Positions 27,300 through 41,300 of a stretch of DNA of 64,000 nt are shown here, in pieces (the stretch's first letter is position 1; the number at the start of each line of letters is the position of its first letter). A program made the translations under genes and the position numbers. Source of the DNA: Strix aluco (taxonomy: Eukaryota > Chordata > Aves > Strigiformes > Strigidae); NCBI RefSeq assembly GCF_031877795.1, contig NC_133932.1:39012180-39076179 (forward strand), given 5' to 3'. Below the pieces are notes generated by a model. That model had not been told where the DNA came from. It searched no databases and saw only the letters and a list, made by a program, of their open reading frames with translations.

Positions 27300-27960
27300 A
27301 TAAAGGTCAGCAATCACAAGGAAGAGGAGAGGATATTTGTTGTTCAACATATTCATAAATGATCAAGAAAATTTGGTGAATAATGAGGCGATTAATATGC
27401 TGATGATTCAGACATATTTTTTCACATTTTTCAAAAGTAACTGAACAGTTGCAGAAATATCTTACAAGAATGACTGGTTGATAAATGACAAATGAAAGGC
27501 AAAGGGGGTAAGTGCAAAGTAAAGTGCATCGAGATAGAGTAACCTAATTATATGAACACAAAGATGGGCTGCAAATTAGCTGTTGTCACTCACATAGCTT
27601 AGCATCACTGTGGATAAGCCAAATGAATATTCAAAGTGTCAAAAAGGCAAATTGAGTTTTAGTAATTATTAGGAAAGGGACCGAGTACAAAGTGGCAAAC
27701 ATATTTTGTTACCGACGCAATCCCTGCTGCTCCCATGCCTGCATTCTGGTTGCCCCAAATTAAAAAGGAGAGAGTGTAATTAGAAGAGATGCTGAGAAAA
27801 GCCCTCTGGCTCATGGAAGGAATCAGCTATGACAAAAGATTTTGAAGAGTGTAAGGATCTTAGAAACTGTCACAGGACAGATAAGGAAGTTTTCTCCTGA
27901 ATAAAAAACAGGGTAACAAGTAGAGGGTGGGAACCAGTGGATGGTTTTCACTGTGGGGAG
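27300..27960 (+). mobile_element. degenerate CR1/L3-type LINE fragment (reverse transcriptase end)
   Basis: The text follows the old amniote CR1/L3 consensus around the reverse transcriptase C-terminus: ttcaacatattcataaatga, then a gatgattcagac stretch, and a late segment with aggaaaggga. Many frame breaks are visible. It is an inert relic in plus orientation. Boundaries are approximate. Confidence 0.55.
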
Positions 27961-29105
27961 AGGTCACAAGAAAGATCCTGCAGAGAGTTTTGCTGGGACC
28001 TTTGCTGTTTAACAAACTCATAAACTATCTGGAAGAGGAGGCGCGAGAGTAAAATTTGTTGATGACACAGTATTTCTGTAGTAGTAAAGATATGAGCCAA
28101 TTGCTCAGATGGGTTGTGCAAAACTGAATGACTGCAGAATAAGATGGCAGGTGATTCTTCATGTCCATAAATATGAAGTGATGCACGCCTGGGAAAGGAG
28201 AAATCCTACCTTTCCAAATAAAATGATGGGTCTTGAGCTGATTATGATCCCTGGGGTACACGCAAGTGCGATGTAAGTATGACATAAGCATATGGAGGAT
28301 AACAGACAGTTTTATGAAAACACCAGCTCAGTGCTTAGCAACCATGAGAAAAGCAGATGGCAGGTTAACAATTACTAGGCAAGGCATAGAGAATCACACA
28401 AAATCACACTGTTATGTCATTTTATAAACCCACAGTAAGTCCACTTTTTCATGCTGTGTTCTCTATCTCCAGCCCGTAAAACATCCCATGATGGGGGTGT
28501 GGTGTGGGACAGCATCCACACCAGGAATGACTGCATACGGTAGGTATCTCCAGGCTGTGAGCTCCATACAGGTCACGGGAGGAAAAGCTCATCGTCTCAT
28601 CTAATACAAAAGTCTGAGTGGCAGGTTAGAAGCACGTGAAGGAAGATGGTTCTTCACTGAGCACGTGGGTACAGTGCAGTTCAGCTATGGAGCTCCCTTC
28701 TGGAGGATGTTGTGGATGCTAAATTTCACACAGGTCTGAAAAGCAATCAATTGAACTCATTGAACAAAAATTGTCTGGGGCTACTAAATCCCTAAACTAT
28801 GCATCTATCTCAGGAAATGTCTAAGCTGCAAATCACTGGAGGTTGGAAGCATATCACTGCCCATGGCTAGCTGGACTTTAGCTAATGTTACTCATCATTT
28901 CTCAGAATACAACAACCAGAAGGCTATTCAATAAAATGATGAGGCAGGGGTTGTAAATGAGAATAATATGGTATATGACTGTATTCTGTCTACTTCTTGA
29001 GGTTTTCCTGTAAGCACTTGTAACTGGCCATGCATGGCATGGGGAACTGGGCTGGGGATGGGTTTAGCTTAGTCTGGCCGATTCTATCATTTTATCATTG
29101 CATCT
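27961..29105 (+). mobile_element. second degenerate CR1/L3-type LINE copy reaching a 3' end
   Basis: The same portion of a CR1-like element begins again here. It has tgggacctttgctgtttaac, a gttgatgacaca segment matching the RT active-site region, ataaatatgaagtgatgcac, and a distal part with ggatgttgtggatgctaaat. The terminal text at 29020-29105 resembles the ctggccac...actgggct tail of these elements. Repetition of the same domain in the same orientation implies two insertions, or a tandem duplication, rather than one element. Frameshifts are numerous. Confidence 0.55.
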
Positions 29106-32100
29106 TTTGATTTTCATCAATTTTTAGGAGCATCTTTTCAAACTCTCCTGAATTGATGAGTTTAATCATCTGGTGAAAGTTTTGAGCTCAAAACCAAGAT
29201 AATCTAGTTTGGTTTTAATACTAAATCCTGGTAAAAATGTCCCAGTTTGGAGAATAGAAAATACTGTGATGAGTGGAGTTTCTGAAACTCATCAAAACCC
29301 AAAGCAAACCCATCCATGTGGATTGGTTGTGATTACCAGAACAAAGACCCAAATCTAGCAGTGCTTGTGAAGTGGGAAGGGTTTGTGGGTCAGTTACCTC
29401 CCACAGTGACTGGTGGGAGGGAGGGAGAGAGGGATGCTCGTAGTTGCAGTAAAATTGCGTTGTCTGCAGTGCAGCCAGCAAGGGGTACAAGCAAGCCAAC
29501 GCCTGCACCCAGGACAGGGGACAGGGAGGCACTGAGACTGGTTGGCAGCTCCAAACACTGATGTGCTGAGGGCAATGGCATGGAACAGCTGATAAATATT
29601 GCCCATATTGTATCATTTTAGCATAATTCATTCACTAGTGTCAGGGCAAGTGGTGACATAAATAGGAGCACACAGAGGTTAGCAGCCATTGTTCCTGCAA
29701 GCTAAAGGTAAATATTCCCCTTTTAGTTTTCTTGCAGCTTCTTAGAGCAGATTATGAATGCTGATTTTCACCTTATATGTCAAGGACTGAATATTATTCA
29801 GGACACATGAGGAAAAAAAAAATCCGTAGTTCTCATTTAGTACTACGGGCACAGTGGGTGATCAAAACTTTGAAAACCTGGCAATGCAGGCAAAGGGCTG
29901 TAAGGTTATTTCTGGCACAAATAGCTAAAGAGAGAAATACAAATGAGAAATTCCTGAAATAGAAGAAGCAGGAAACCCAGGAAATAATAAGTGAGCCTAA
30001 GACTTCATGTAGCAAAAAGATACTGCCTAAACTGCTGTCTCCAAATAACAGTGAGGACTGGAGAAGGCTCAGAGGGAGGTACAACGTGACAGGATCTGTA
30101 AAAAAATTAGAGGGCAGAAAAAGACCTGGCCTGGCTCAGCTAAGCTGCTAGCAAAAATTACCTACAGTGGTGGCAGAGTGGAGTCAAGACAATTGCTGCT
30201 TTTAGCAAGTTTCAGTTGTTGCTCTTCTCATTGATGACAGTGAGTGGAGGAAATACTGGCCAGGAAGTGTTTCTTCTGTACCAATTAAATGTGGTTAAAA
30301 ATAGAGGGAGAAATATTAGGCTGTAATGTTAGCAAGAGTATAGGAGGATTAATGGGAGAGCTACTTCAGGGGAAATCCATCTCTCTAGGTAGTTAAATTC
30401 TTCAAAGGTGTTAACAAAATAATGAAAGAAAAAAGTAGAAATTTCAAAAGAAATTACAAGGCTAGCTATAAAATTCCTTCAAAATCTGCCTTTTAAGGAT
30501 TTTAAAGTGAGTGAGCATATGGAGTGAACTGTAAAGTTTTGGCAAGTATCAGAAAAGGGGAAAAAAATTTCCACCTCTCAAAACTCTGAAATCTTAGTAA
30601 GAACATTTTTCTTTACAGTGTTTTTCATAATATGTTACCACAAGTGAGAGCACTGCAGAAGCCACAAAGGTCTTTAGCTCAGGCCAAGATGAGCATGTTG
30701 GCAGTCTCCAGCTGGGATGAAGGATGCCACGGCAGATGAAATGACACCTGAGGCTGCCCTTGCTGCGTCCTGCTTACCCGGTGTAACCTGGCAAAAGATG
30801 ATGCAACACACTGGACTGTAGCTGAGGTGCAAGAACAAGATCAAATGTACTCAGCAGGATTAAAACATGGCTCGTTACAGTTGGCTGGGATTTTTTTTCA
30901 ACATAAAGTTTTGTCAGGATCAGTAGATTGAAACAGAAACTTGACGCCTGCAAGGATTGCATTGGCAAAACACCACTATGACAGTTCCTCCAGATCAGAA
31001 AGTGTTTTGGGATGGGACAGACAGCAAGCAAGACAGCTTTCTGTCAGCTCAACAAAAAGCCATTTGCAACAGTACGTGGAAGGGAAAATCCATCCAGGCT
31101 TTTAAAGAATCAAATATATCATGGCTGGTTCATGAATTCCCTGAGTCTGGAATACCCAGCAACTGGGAGTATACTAGAAGAGAATGCTTGCCCTCTTCTT
31201 GTGACCATGGAGGCTGGTGTCTAGGGTTGAAGGCAGCACAGCTTTGTTCTTTCACACTTGTGGAGGAGGTGACACCCACTCAATCTTTTCCCTTTTCATA
31301 TAAGGCACTATCTCAGATCTGTGAGGCAAAGTGAGAGCTAAAGCCAGAAAAGCCCTTTAATAGTGAGAACATACAGCCATTTTGGTGCGAATAGGAAAGC
31401 AGTCAAATTTTGATGATAAAAAATATTGTTCACATTTTCTGTATATGTCACACAGACAATATAGTCACCCAAGAATGCTCTCACATTGGATCACTGGATT
31501 AAATCTCTCATTTGTAGCCCAATAAAGTAAATTGTCAAACACATTTCTGTCCACAGTAGCAAAACAGCAATTGATTCATGCCTATAAATACAGGGAGGAA
31601 AATGTTAACATTGCAGTAAATCAAGCAGCTTCCCTCTCTATCATATTTTGCTTTTCAGAAATGAGACCTGAATTTGCAATGTCTCTCTACTAATGGAAAA
31701 ATTCTAAAACCTAATTAAAAAGTCTCTATTCAATGGGCTGTGGAGAATTTATAGCAGTGAAACTGTCTGTGTCAGACAAATATGCTATTGATAGTCCTGT
31801 GGGAACTAATGATGAAGGGACTACAAATAAGAATAGAGAGTAAAAAAGGAGATAGGCAGTACACTGGGCGCCGTTTCAGACAGCTGGATGCTGGTGTGCA
31901 GGGAGGCTGAGGAACACAGAGGGCTGGGGGTATGCTGGTGTCAGTGCTAACAAATGCCACACTAGGAGAGGTTTCGGTGGGAGAATCAGAGATGTCCTGT
32001 GGGCTTTTACCTTTTCTAAAGGATAGGGCTATATCTGTGGTTTTGGTTAACCAAAAGGGCAGTAAACATCTCACTAGGCATCTCTGTCTGGTAACACCAC

Positions 32101-34140
32101 AGACCCCTCTCAAAGGGTGACAATAAATACTGAGACACAGCACCAGACCATCCTGGACACACTGTTACCTCTGGTGACATTTGTCTGCCCCAGCAGTCAC
32201 TCAACAGGTAGCTGTTCCCTGACAGCCCATGCCACGGCCTGGCTCAGCTCTAGGTCTGTAGAAGGTTTTGGGGGAGTTCAGGGCTCCCTGAGGCTACACC
32301 ATGAGATATGAATACTGGGGGTGACCTGCACCCTGGGCTGAAGGAGAACATTGTTGTAGGTGTTCCAGACAATGCTGCTGGGATCAGCTGTGCACAGAGG
32401 CCCACCCACCCCTGACTTTCTCCGGTTGGTCCCCAGGATCTGTGGTATCTACATCACAGCAATCAGCTGCAGCTCACTCATAGGCAAAGGCATGTTAACC
32501 ACATCCAGGCTAGACAAGAAGTGCTGGTGAGATTCAGTGACTGTTGTAACAGCCATCAAGGTTTCTGGATGGCTTTTTTCAGCAACAATATCTGTGAAGC
32601 AACATGTGCACTGAGGGCAGGCTTTGCCATTGATGAACCTCATGCAAACCCAACAGACTTCAGGCTGAGTCCATGGCATTTCTCATTTCACCTGTCAGAG
32701 ATCAAAGACTGCTTTTGTCCCAAAGTGAAACCAGTTTTCCCAAAGCAGGAGCAGGCTCTCGCCCAGCTGTTACAGGCACATTCACGCCAGGCAGGTAATG
32801 GAAAACCTCCCAGCCCTCTCACCTCTGCTGCCTCACTGAAAACACTTCCTTGGTGGCAAATGTCCCCCTCCCACACCTTTAGAGACCCACTGTGTCGCAT
32901 CGTGAGCCGATTACTGGGTGCAGAGCACAGGCGCACAGCACTTTGCAGCCGAGGGCTTTGCAATGGCAGCACCCATTGCTGACAGGAGGGCCAGCAAGAT
33001 TTAATTACGTAGAAACTGGATGATGAATTTCTGGATGCTGGAACCCACTGTTACTCTGTTCTACAAATGCTGTTTCTGGGTTATAGTCTTCGGCTGGCTG
33101 GACTTTGTTTGGAGAGGTTCAAAACCTCTTTATTCATCTCCTCGATAAGAAAGGAGCACTTTAGAAATGTAGGGAACATGAGGCCCCTGTAAGAAAGGGC
33201 CTGCTTTCTAAACAACAAGGCAGGCACCCTTACCTTCCTGCCAAATGTCCTTCACATTAGGCAATAGGATCAGCCACTTTCACCTAATGCATATTTAATT
33301 GTTTGCGTTAAGGAGGGCCACCTGCAAGGGGAGAAACTGAGAGGGGAACTATGTGAGTCAGAACATTAGCACCCCTGACAGGTGCTTTTACCTGAAGGCT
33401 TCAGGGTTGGGGTTCTCCCCCTCATTCTCTCCTCCAGTCTGGACTGGAGGTAAATTCCTGTCTCGGCCCCTTTGCCCCTTTAAAATACTTTACTGAAATT
33501 ACATTAGTAGTAAGAAAAAGTTCTGCCAATAATTTAATTCAGATTATTTGTTGCCACCTATACAGCCCCTGATGTTTGTGTTGAGAACTATTCAGAATAA
33601 CTACTATTTATTAAATGCTTTGTTTGCTATTCCTAAGTGTAGCTTTATACAAACTCTGGTTAGATCATTCCCTGCCCAGTTATGGGATCCAACATGCTGG
33701 TCAGAAATTTTCAGTCAGAGGTTTTCTTCCCATACTGTAACCAGTCTCAGAGATTTTCTGTGTTCAAAACAAATGACCCCTATTGTTGGACCTTGGGAAA
33801 TGCGGACCTGGAGATGGTGCAAAGTAAAGACCCTGATGAGATACCCTCAGCTAAAACACTCCAGAAAAAAATAGGTTCCAAATAGACTTTAAGTGGGAGA
33901 TGCCATCAGGACAGCTGGGAGGTCCTGCAGAGGGTAACCACAGCAATGACTCTTGCTCCCTTTCTGAAAGAGACTGTCTGGCCACAAAGGGAGCTGGGAA
34001 GGTGAGCTTCGCTGGCTTTAGATGGCCCCAGGGTCAGGGCTTCAGCTTGGCATGAATGTTTGGTTCCCATTCGCATCGGGTGGGTCATCCTAGTGCAACA
34101 GGGCTTTCTGCTACTGGCCTGGCCTCATTCATGTCACCTT
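29106..34140. other. gene-poor noncoding stretch
   Basis: There is no recognised exon, RNA gene or clear repeat. The ORFs present (for example 29221-29631 minus and 32521-32982 plus) have no recognisable motif and no splice-site support. The A-rich part at about 29850-30150 might be a further old LINE fragment, but I cannot support it. Confidence 0.5.
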
Positions 34141-34733
<593 letters not shown>

Positions 34734-37495
34734 TATATGTCTTCTTGAAGAGACCTGTTCCTGTGGTGTGGTCATAGCAAAATAGATGAGGACAGGATGA
34801 GGACAGATGGCTTTATATGCTTCATCTATAATCTTTATGTTCTTCTGTGATAGAGAAATGTGAGTCATCTATCTGTAGGACTGATGGGGAGAAAATAAAC
34901 CCTTAAATATTGTTTATTTCTCTCTCTTTCCTTTGTTCACTTTCTTTCTCTTCTTAGTTGGTTAAATCAAAGTGGCTCTGGACATATAGACCTCTACAAA
35001 GCAGATGTGCTTTAGATCCTGTACTTTGTTACACTGACATTTGGGCCATTCCTGTCTTGAAGTCTTTACCCTCCCATGACACAGCAGGAAGGAGGAGAAG
35101 GTTTAGGAGAAGGAAATATTTTTCTCTTAGTATCCTTTTACCTTTTTAGAGGTTTTAAAATAAAAGGTATACATGTCATAGCAAGTACTTGCTTTGACAG
35201 CTTCAGGTTCCTGGTTGCACTGCAGGTTACCCCTCCGACCACATGTCACCTGAAGCTCAGCTGTGGGACAGCAATGTGACTGCACCTTGACATCAGGGAA
35301 AACAGCCCAGCAGAACGCTTATGATAATGTTGCTGGCTTGTTCCTGCTTGGGCTTGTGGTTTTTATTCTGATGCACCCTGGACTAGTGTCCAGGGAAGTG
35401 CGACACAGCCCCAGACTTAGAGGGTCAGTTACCTTTCACCTGCCTTCATGAACCAGGAGGCGGCAGGGGTGTCTCGAGCCCCTCTGTTCACACTGGGTTG
35501 GTGCTCACTCCTGAAGATGCAAGGCTGCACATGGTGGATCAGCCCTCTGCCCCAAGATTTGGGTGCCAGCCTTTGCCCTCAGGTCTTGCCTAGCCCAGTT
35601 TGCTCAGAGGACACAGGCAGCAAGCCCCCTCTGCAAGAAAGGAGCAGGAGGAAAGTGGATTTCAGCAGGTCCTTTACACTACTCCCTTCCCATTCAGTTA
35701 AACTTAGAAGATGTCTTTCTTCTCCCATCCTCCATACAAAGCCTTCTGGGCCTAAAATTTAGCAAAACTGGTTTTGAAATCCTCCAGGCTTTAGGGTAGG
35801 ATTAATCATCCAGAGTTGAAATCATAGCAGCAAACCCCATCTCAAATGCAAGATCCTTGCAGGACATGGGGAGAAAGGGGGTCACAGTGTTTGCATTTGG
35901 CAGATTTAACCCTGCACCCAGCACACAGCTCTGCTGCCCCAGCCTTTGCCTGCACCAACACCTTGCTGCCTGCAGGACAGCACAGCCAGGAGCACAGGCT
36001 CCCGGCGGCTGGGCCTGTCAGCAGATCCATTTGCTCCCTGTGCCATGGCTGGACCCTCCCTGCCTGCCCCTGCCTGCCCCTGCCTGCCCGTAGTCCTGGC
36101 CCTGGGGCCGTCCCTGACCCGGGAGAGCTGCGACAGCTCCGAGAGATGCTCCAGCCCCGTCAGCCCTCAGGGTAGCACAGGGAAGGCTGATAATTGCAAA
36201 CCCCGTATTTCCCTCCTGCTTTTTCTTTGTCAGCAATATTGGGACAGGAAATATGAAGGGACTAATTGCCGGAGACAGAGGTCTTTGTTTTTTCTTTATA
36301 AACTGAGCACATCTAAACCTAGGAAGCGCTGATCATCCGAAGCGCTGTGCCCGCTTTGTGAGTGGGCTTTGCACTCCCTCTTCTGGCATAGGGACCGGCT
36401 GTGCAGCGGGAGGAAGAGGAGGGACGGTGGCGGTGGTCCCCTGCAGAACGGCTGCTAGCTGCTTGTAGGTGCTGGCAGTGGGGCGCCCTGCCTGCCCTGA
36501 GCCCCCCTCTGCTCCGCTGCCTCCAGCCCAGCTCTCCCTAGCCCTCCTCACTCACCCAGAGGGGCTTTGGCTCCTCGCTGCAAGGGAAACCACTTGCCTT
36601 TCTCTTGACGGGAGCCTCCTGGTCCAGCTGCCTAGGCGCAGACCCCGGTGGGAGGGTCTCCTTAAGCAGAAACCCCACTCTGTGAGTTGCGCTGGGGAAA
36701 TGACCCTGGTGGTGCTTGCTTGTGGGTTTGGACATGCCAGAGTCCCTGCAAGCTTTGCATCAGGACTCGGTTTGGTTGTCCGCACCCGTAGTGTCAGCTG
36801 CGCTACCCCATGGTGTCTGTGACACTCCTGGGTGCTGCTTGGTGTTACACAGGACCTGGGGGTTTGTTATAGGGCACTCAACACCCAGGTGTGAGCGATC
36901 CGGTCCAGCCCTCCGCTGCTCTTCCCTGTCATGGTTCCTGCACATAGGCCACCCAATGCTGCTTGTTTGAACGGTTCCCATAATAGGGGGACCAGGGGTC
37001 CCAAAGGGTCATCCTCCCGTTTTCCCTGTCCCCTCCCTCCCTCCACTACCAGCTGAGCACACCCCACAGCGCTCCAGCTTGCTGCAAGAGAAGGAAATTG
37101 ATTGTTTCTAGTTAGTTCATGTACTTAATGGCCTCAAGATAGAATTGTTTTCCCTTGGCTCAGGCCAGTATGTGGATAACCCTGAGTTCCTCCTAGCACT
37201 TGTTCTTCCTTCCCAGTTGTGTTCACTTGGAGGAGGTGATCTCTGCCATCAGCATGCACTGGTGTTTGCCTCCCTGATATTCCCAGGTGCCTCCTCCCAT
37301 GCCTCATCCCTGGTAGATCAGGCACTGAGGTTGCAGCACACCACAGGCTGTCACCTTGGCAAAACCTGAAGGTTGCATGTCACAGGCCCCTGGCATCGGC
37401 AGAGGGGAAGGGATGGAGCAGCCTCTCCTTGGCCCCCTGTTCACGTCAGAGCCATACCAGCCCTTGCTGCTGTGCACATTGGCAGGTGGCCAGCC
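34734..37495. other. noncoding stretch, locally GC-rich
   Basis: There is no recognised gene. The part from about 35.9 to 37.1 kb is clearly more GC-rich than the rest of the window and includes a decamer repeat (TGCCTGCCCC) at about 36060-36088. It could be a regulatory element or an unannotated noncoding transcript start, but CpG density is not strikingly high to the eye. Confidence 0.45.
36058..36090 (+). repeat. short tandem TGCCTGCCCC decamer
   Basis: About three adjacent copies of the decamer lie within a C-rich segment. It has minisatellite character and no coding support. Confidence 0.6.
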
Positions 37496-37606
37496 ATATC
37501 ATAGGATCATAGAATCATTTGGGTTGGAAAAGACCCTTAAGATCGAGTCCAACTGTAAACCTAACACTGCCAAGTCCACCGTTAAACCATGTCCCTATAC
37601 CGCATA
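37496..37606 (-). mobile_element. CR1 LINE, 5'-truncated 3' end
   Basis: The plus strand reads catagaatcatttgggttgg and then a segment with accttaagatcgagtcc, aacactgccaagtccacc and aaaccatgtccct. This is the reverse complement of the avian CR1 3' region, whose end is the ATTCTATG-type repeat at the left edge. It is an inert fragment of about 110 bp, and it supports an avian origin. Confidence 0.85.
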
Positions 37607-37864
37607 CTGCTTTCCTTCAACCCATGGCATTGTGCTATCAACCAGAGAGCAACAGAGCTGCAGGTGGTATGATGTTTAGTTGACCTGAGGATACATTCTG
37701 CAAGGTTCAGCTTGGATCTTAAAGTGCAGATGCACCAGCACTGAGCTCTCAGCATAGCGTGAGTCTGGGAGAAAGCCATGTACAGAAAGCCTTGTCATTA
37801 AAAACTGAGGAGATCTGGCAGTGCTTCTGGTGGATACTGACTGCCTGGAGACAGGTCTGAAACA

Positions 37865-37870
37865 CCAGAA
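37865..37870. repeat. target-site duplication, left copy (CCAGAA)
   Basis: CCAGAA directly precedes the LTR and is repeated at 38304-38309 immediately after it. Confidence 0.85.
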
Positions 37871-38303
37871 TGTAGGAGTCTGGGCCGCGCTGGGAGAAAG
37901 TTAGTGCAAACAGAAGAATGCAAGGACGAAGACAAGGGCAGCAAAATAAGGCTGGCAAAAACACACAAGATAGCAGATAAGTGAGAAACACGTGTGGTCA
38001 GCAAAAGCACACAAGTCTGAGCAAAACAGGGTATGAGATAAGGGAGTTTTGGCAAGTTTTGGGCTTTACGTGCTAATTGCAATTAACCAATGCAAATGCT
38101 TGTAGAGGCGCGTGAACAGCGCGTGTAGATGACCTGTAGCCTATTAGAAGATAGATGAGTGCGTGTACGGAACTTAGTAGAATATAAATGTAACCAGAAA
38201 AGGAATAAAAAAAAAGATGGATGACCTGATCATCACATTGGTGTTGCGTCGTTTCTGTTCCCGCACAGAGAAATAAGGACCCCGGCTAATGGTGACCCCG
38301 ACA
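37871..38303 (+). mobile_element. solo LTR of an endogenous retrovirus, copy 1
   Basis: This 433-bp unit begins TGTAGG and ends CCGACA, an imperfect terminal inverted repeat, and is flanked by the 6-bp duplication CCAGAA. A TATA-like box (38183-38188) and AATAAA (38204-38209) lie in the order expected of U3 and R in plus orientation. There is no internal viral sequence, so it is a solo LTR left by recombination. The unit is about 98% identical to 55794-56245. The last 14 bases contain a tRNA-Trp primer-site-like sequence. A 6-bp duplication is typical of alpha- and betaretrovirus-like integrases. Confidence 0.9.
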
Positions 38304-38309
38304 CCAGAA
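38304..38309. repeat. target-site duplication, right copy (CCAGAA)
   Basis: Exact match to 37865-37870. Confidence 0.85.
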
Positions 38310-41300
38310 CACATCTGGGACAATTGGGTCAAAGCAACACATCTGTTGTAAGCATTGTGATGACTCTGTGATGTCTAGAAACCCATGTTTTTCCCTTGCT
38401 TTTGGGTGCATACCACGTTAGTTACAGTCAATCTAAAGCCAAGGATAACATAAACAACATGTATATATATCTATATGCCACACAAACATATGCATACACT
38501 TATATTAAAATATATAAAAGCATAGAGATACATAAATATTTTTTCCTAACTAATCAATGCAGCCACTCCAGGGTTGCATTTGGTATTTGATCTGCCTGGT
38601 CATACCAAAAAATAGCTATGAACTCAGGGGTGTATTGCCTTCCACTATAAATATGACCAACACAGGTCAATCCTCTAAGCAAAGAGCTACTTAGGAAAGT
38701 AGGTTACGATCTTGTCATGCTATCAAAATGGAATACGCTAATCTTCACAGTGTAATAGTTTCTCTCTTTTCACATTAGTCCCTAGCACCTATCTGTGCAT
38801 ACAGCCATAATGTTGCTGTGCGGACTGGTATGCCTCTAAACATCGCCTCGAGGAGCCTCTGAGGGAGTGACGCTGCACTGCTCTGCTTCCCTGTGGAAAC
38901 AGACTGCTGACAGCGGTGGCAAGTTGCAAACATCAGGTATTAAAATCTGGTTAGGTGTAAACATGAGGCAGGGTATGACTTAGCTGGAATACGAGAGTGA
39001 TGCCACCAAAATGGCAGGCGATGTGTCAGGGATGGTCCATGTGAAAAGCAAAGGGGTTTCATGCAAAATTCTTAGCTCCAGTGCCGCAGCGACAATGGGC
39101 TTGGTCAGTGGGGTGCCTGACTTCAGCCCCCTCTGAGGCAAAGCCAGGCCTTTTCCCCTCCATCTGCTGGAAATGCTCTGCTACAGCCACCTCACCGAGG
39201 AGGCCCCAGAGACCAGAGGTTGAGCCAGAAGATCTGAGTCATGACAGCTTGTCGCACCCTGCCTGGACACTACCACCCCCAGCAGGAATCCTTTTTTCAT
39301 ATTTTGTAGAGTAATGCCCATACACGTTGTACTGCAAAAACCTGAGAGACTCTCTGATCCTGTGTCTCTTGTACTCCTCCTTTGCCTGGAGAGCTGAAGG
39401 TACCTGCATAAAGAACATTTCTGAGCTTTGTACAGCAAGGATTATGATGCTGTAGAAACCTATTATGATGTTGTAGAAACCTATTTAAATAAATCTTACT
39501 TACATTATTAACACCAGATTCACTAAACATCTAGAAAATCTCCTTTGCTTCTTAATATTGTCTTAATTTTTGAGTTCATTTAACTTGGAGAAGGAAAATT
39601 GATTAGACCTTTTGTAATGTAATTCTTTAGGGATGTTCTGAAAACCACTTTATTTTTCCTAATGTTACATACCCAACAGAGTGAAAGGCACTCATAAACA
39701 ATTTGAAAGCAGCTACATAGCTTCATTCCCTGATTCTCTGCTAGTAGAATGGGGCTGCTCCCTTTGAGCTGCTGAATGGTTTAAGTCCAAAATTAAATCT
39801 GCTTTTCACCAACTCAAGAAAAGAAAAAAAAGCTGCAGTAATTCCTGATCAGATTCAGAAAAATGTTAGTTTTGAGTTGCTCAAAAAGCAGCGCTGCTGG
39901 GAAAGCAGATCTGTGTGTGACACTGCTACCACGGCTAAGAGAAACACAGATCACTGGTGTTCTGATCTCTCCCCTCTCTCCTTCTGACAGGAACAACATG
40001 GAAAGTGTCTTCATTTGTTGTGTCTGTCACGTCTTTCATGATCCCATACCAAATTATGTTTCACCTCTGCACATAGCGGTACAGCTACAAGTATAATATT
40101 CACTTAGTATTTAGTATTTCTTGACAATGAAGCAAGCCCCTTATGAAAGATGTTGTTTAGCAGCACCCCTAAATAACGCAGGCTAATTTTGGATGGCTTT
40201 ATTTTCCACCTGATACAACTGCTGGATGATGATATACAGACTCCTGCGCTTACTCTCTGGGGTGCTGCTGAGACCCACAGTCAGTGAGGTGGTGAGGGGC
40301 CAGAACAACGTCTTGTGCATGGCTGTCCTTCATCTGCAGACTTTAGGCAGGATGTGTGTCCACAGAAAAAAAGTCACTTTTGAGGCTTTTATTTTATATC
40401 GGTTGTGTTTGTCCAAACACTCCAATTTACATTTGCCTGAGGAGGAGCTTTTTGACTGTTTTATTTTTTTTAGTCACTTTTGATTAACATGTTGTTAGCA
40501 CACTTGGTGTCCCTTAAACAGGCAGGCGTCTGATCCTGGGCAAAGGCTGGCAAAGATAACAGGGTTCAGTGTCAGATCTGTGTGGTAGGGAGGTTTGACC
40601 ATCAAACTGGTCATTCTCACCAGCTCTAGCCCAGCTTTCCTATATCAGTGGGTGTGTGTTCTGCCAGTTGCTAAATAAGTTATCTTCAACATGGTGAATC
40701 ACTAACTCAGTGCTTTTATGCATGTGCACAGCAATATTTTTTATTTACTTCTTAAATTATGCAGGTGATGGGGAGCCTTCAAATAATGCTCAGTCCTGGG
40801 ACAAAATGAACAGGGGTGGCAAGTGCTGGGAGAAAAAAACATGAAATGGAGTTTCTTCTTTAGTGAGGCACATAAGCACAGAGCCAAATGCAAACAGATT
40901 TGCAGAGGGGCTTGTTATTACCCCTCCTTTCTTTAACAACATCTGATAGACATGTACTCCCAGGCAAATGGTGGGGGAGCAGTTGCGCAGCCTTTCCACT
41001 CGGCTCTTGCCACCTTGCTGGATAGCACACACAGGTTGTCTGTAACACTGGGGAAAATGGGGACAATGAGTCAGGTGGAGCTGCACTTCTTTGCTTCATG
41101 TTGCAAAAAATCATCAGCAAAACAGTCCAGAAGAAGTCAGGTTCCCGTGTATGTCTGTGGTTTCTGTTGCTTCCCAGGAACTTCAACAGGGCCTAAAGAA
41201 AAGCCTTTAAAATATTACACTCATTGCAGTTGCAGATGCTGTCTGTAAGGATGATGACAGCTCAGTCAACATCACAGACCTGGTGACGTGCGGTAAAAAG

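Noticed and set aside
36046-36332. Plus-strand ORF beginning MAGPSLPAPACP, considered as a secreted peptide
   Set aside because: The start is generated by a C-rich decamer repeat, and no splice or homology support follows.
37798-38082. 94-codon minus-strand ORF whose sequence recurs at 55676-56005
   Set aside because: The shared part is the antisense of the solo LTR, so conservation reflects repeat identity and not a protein.
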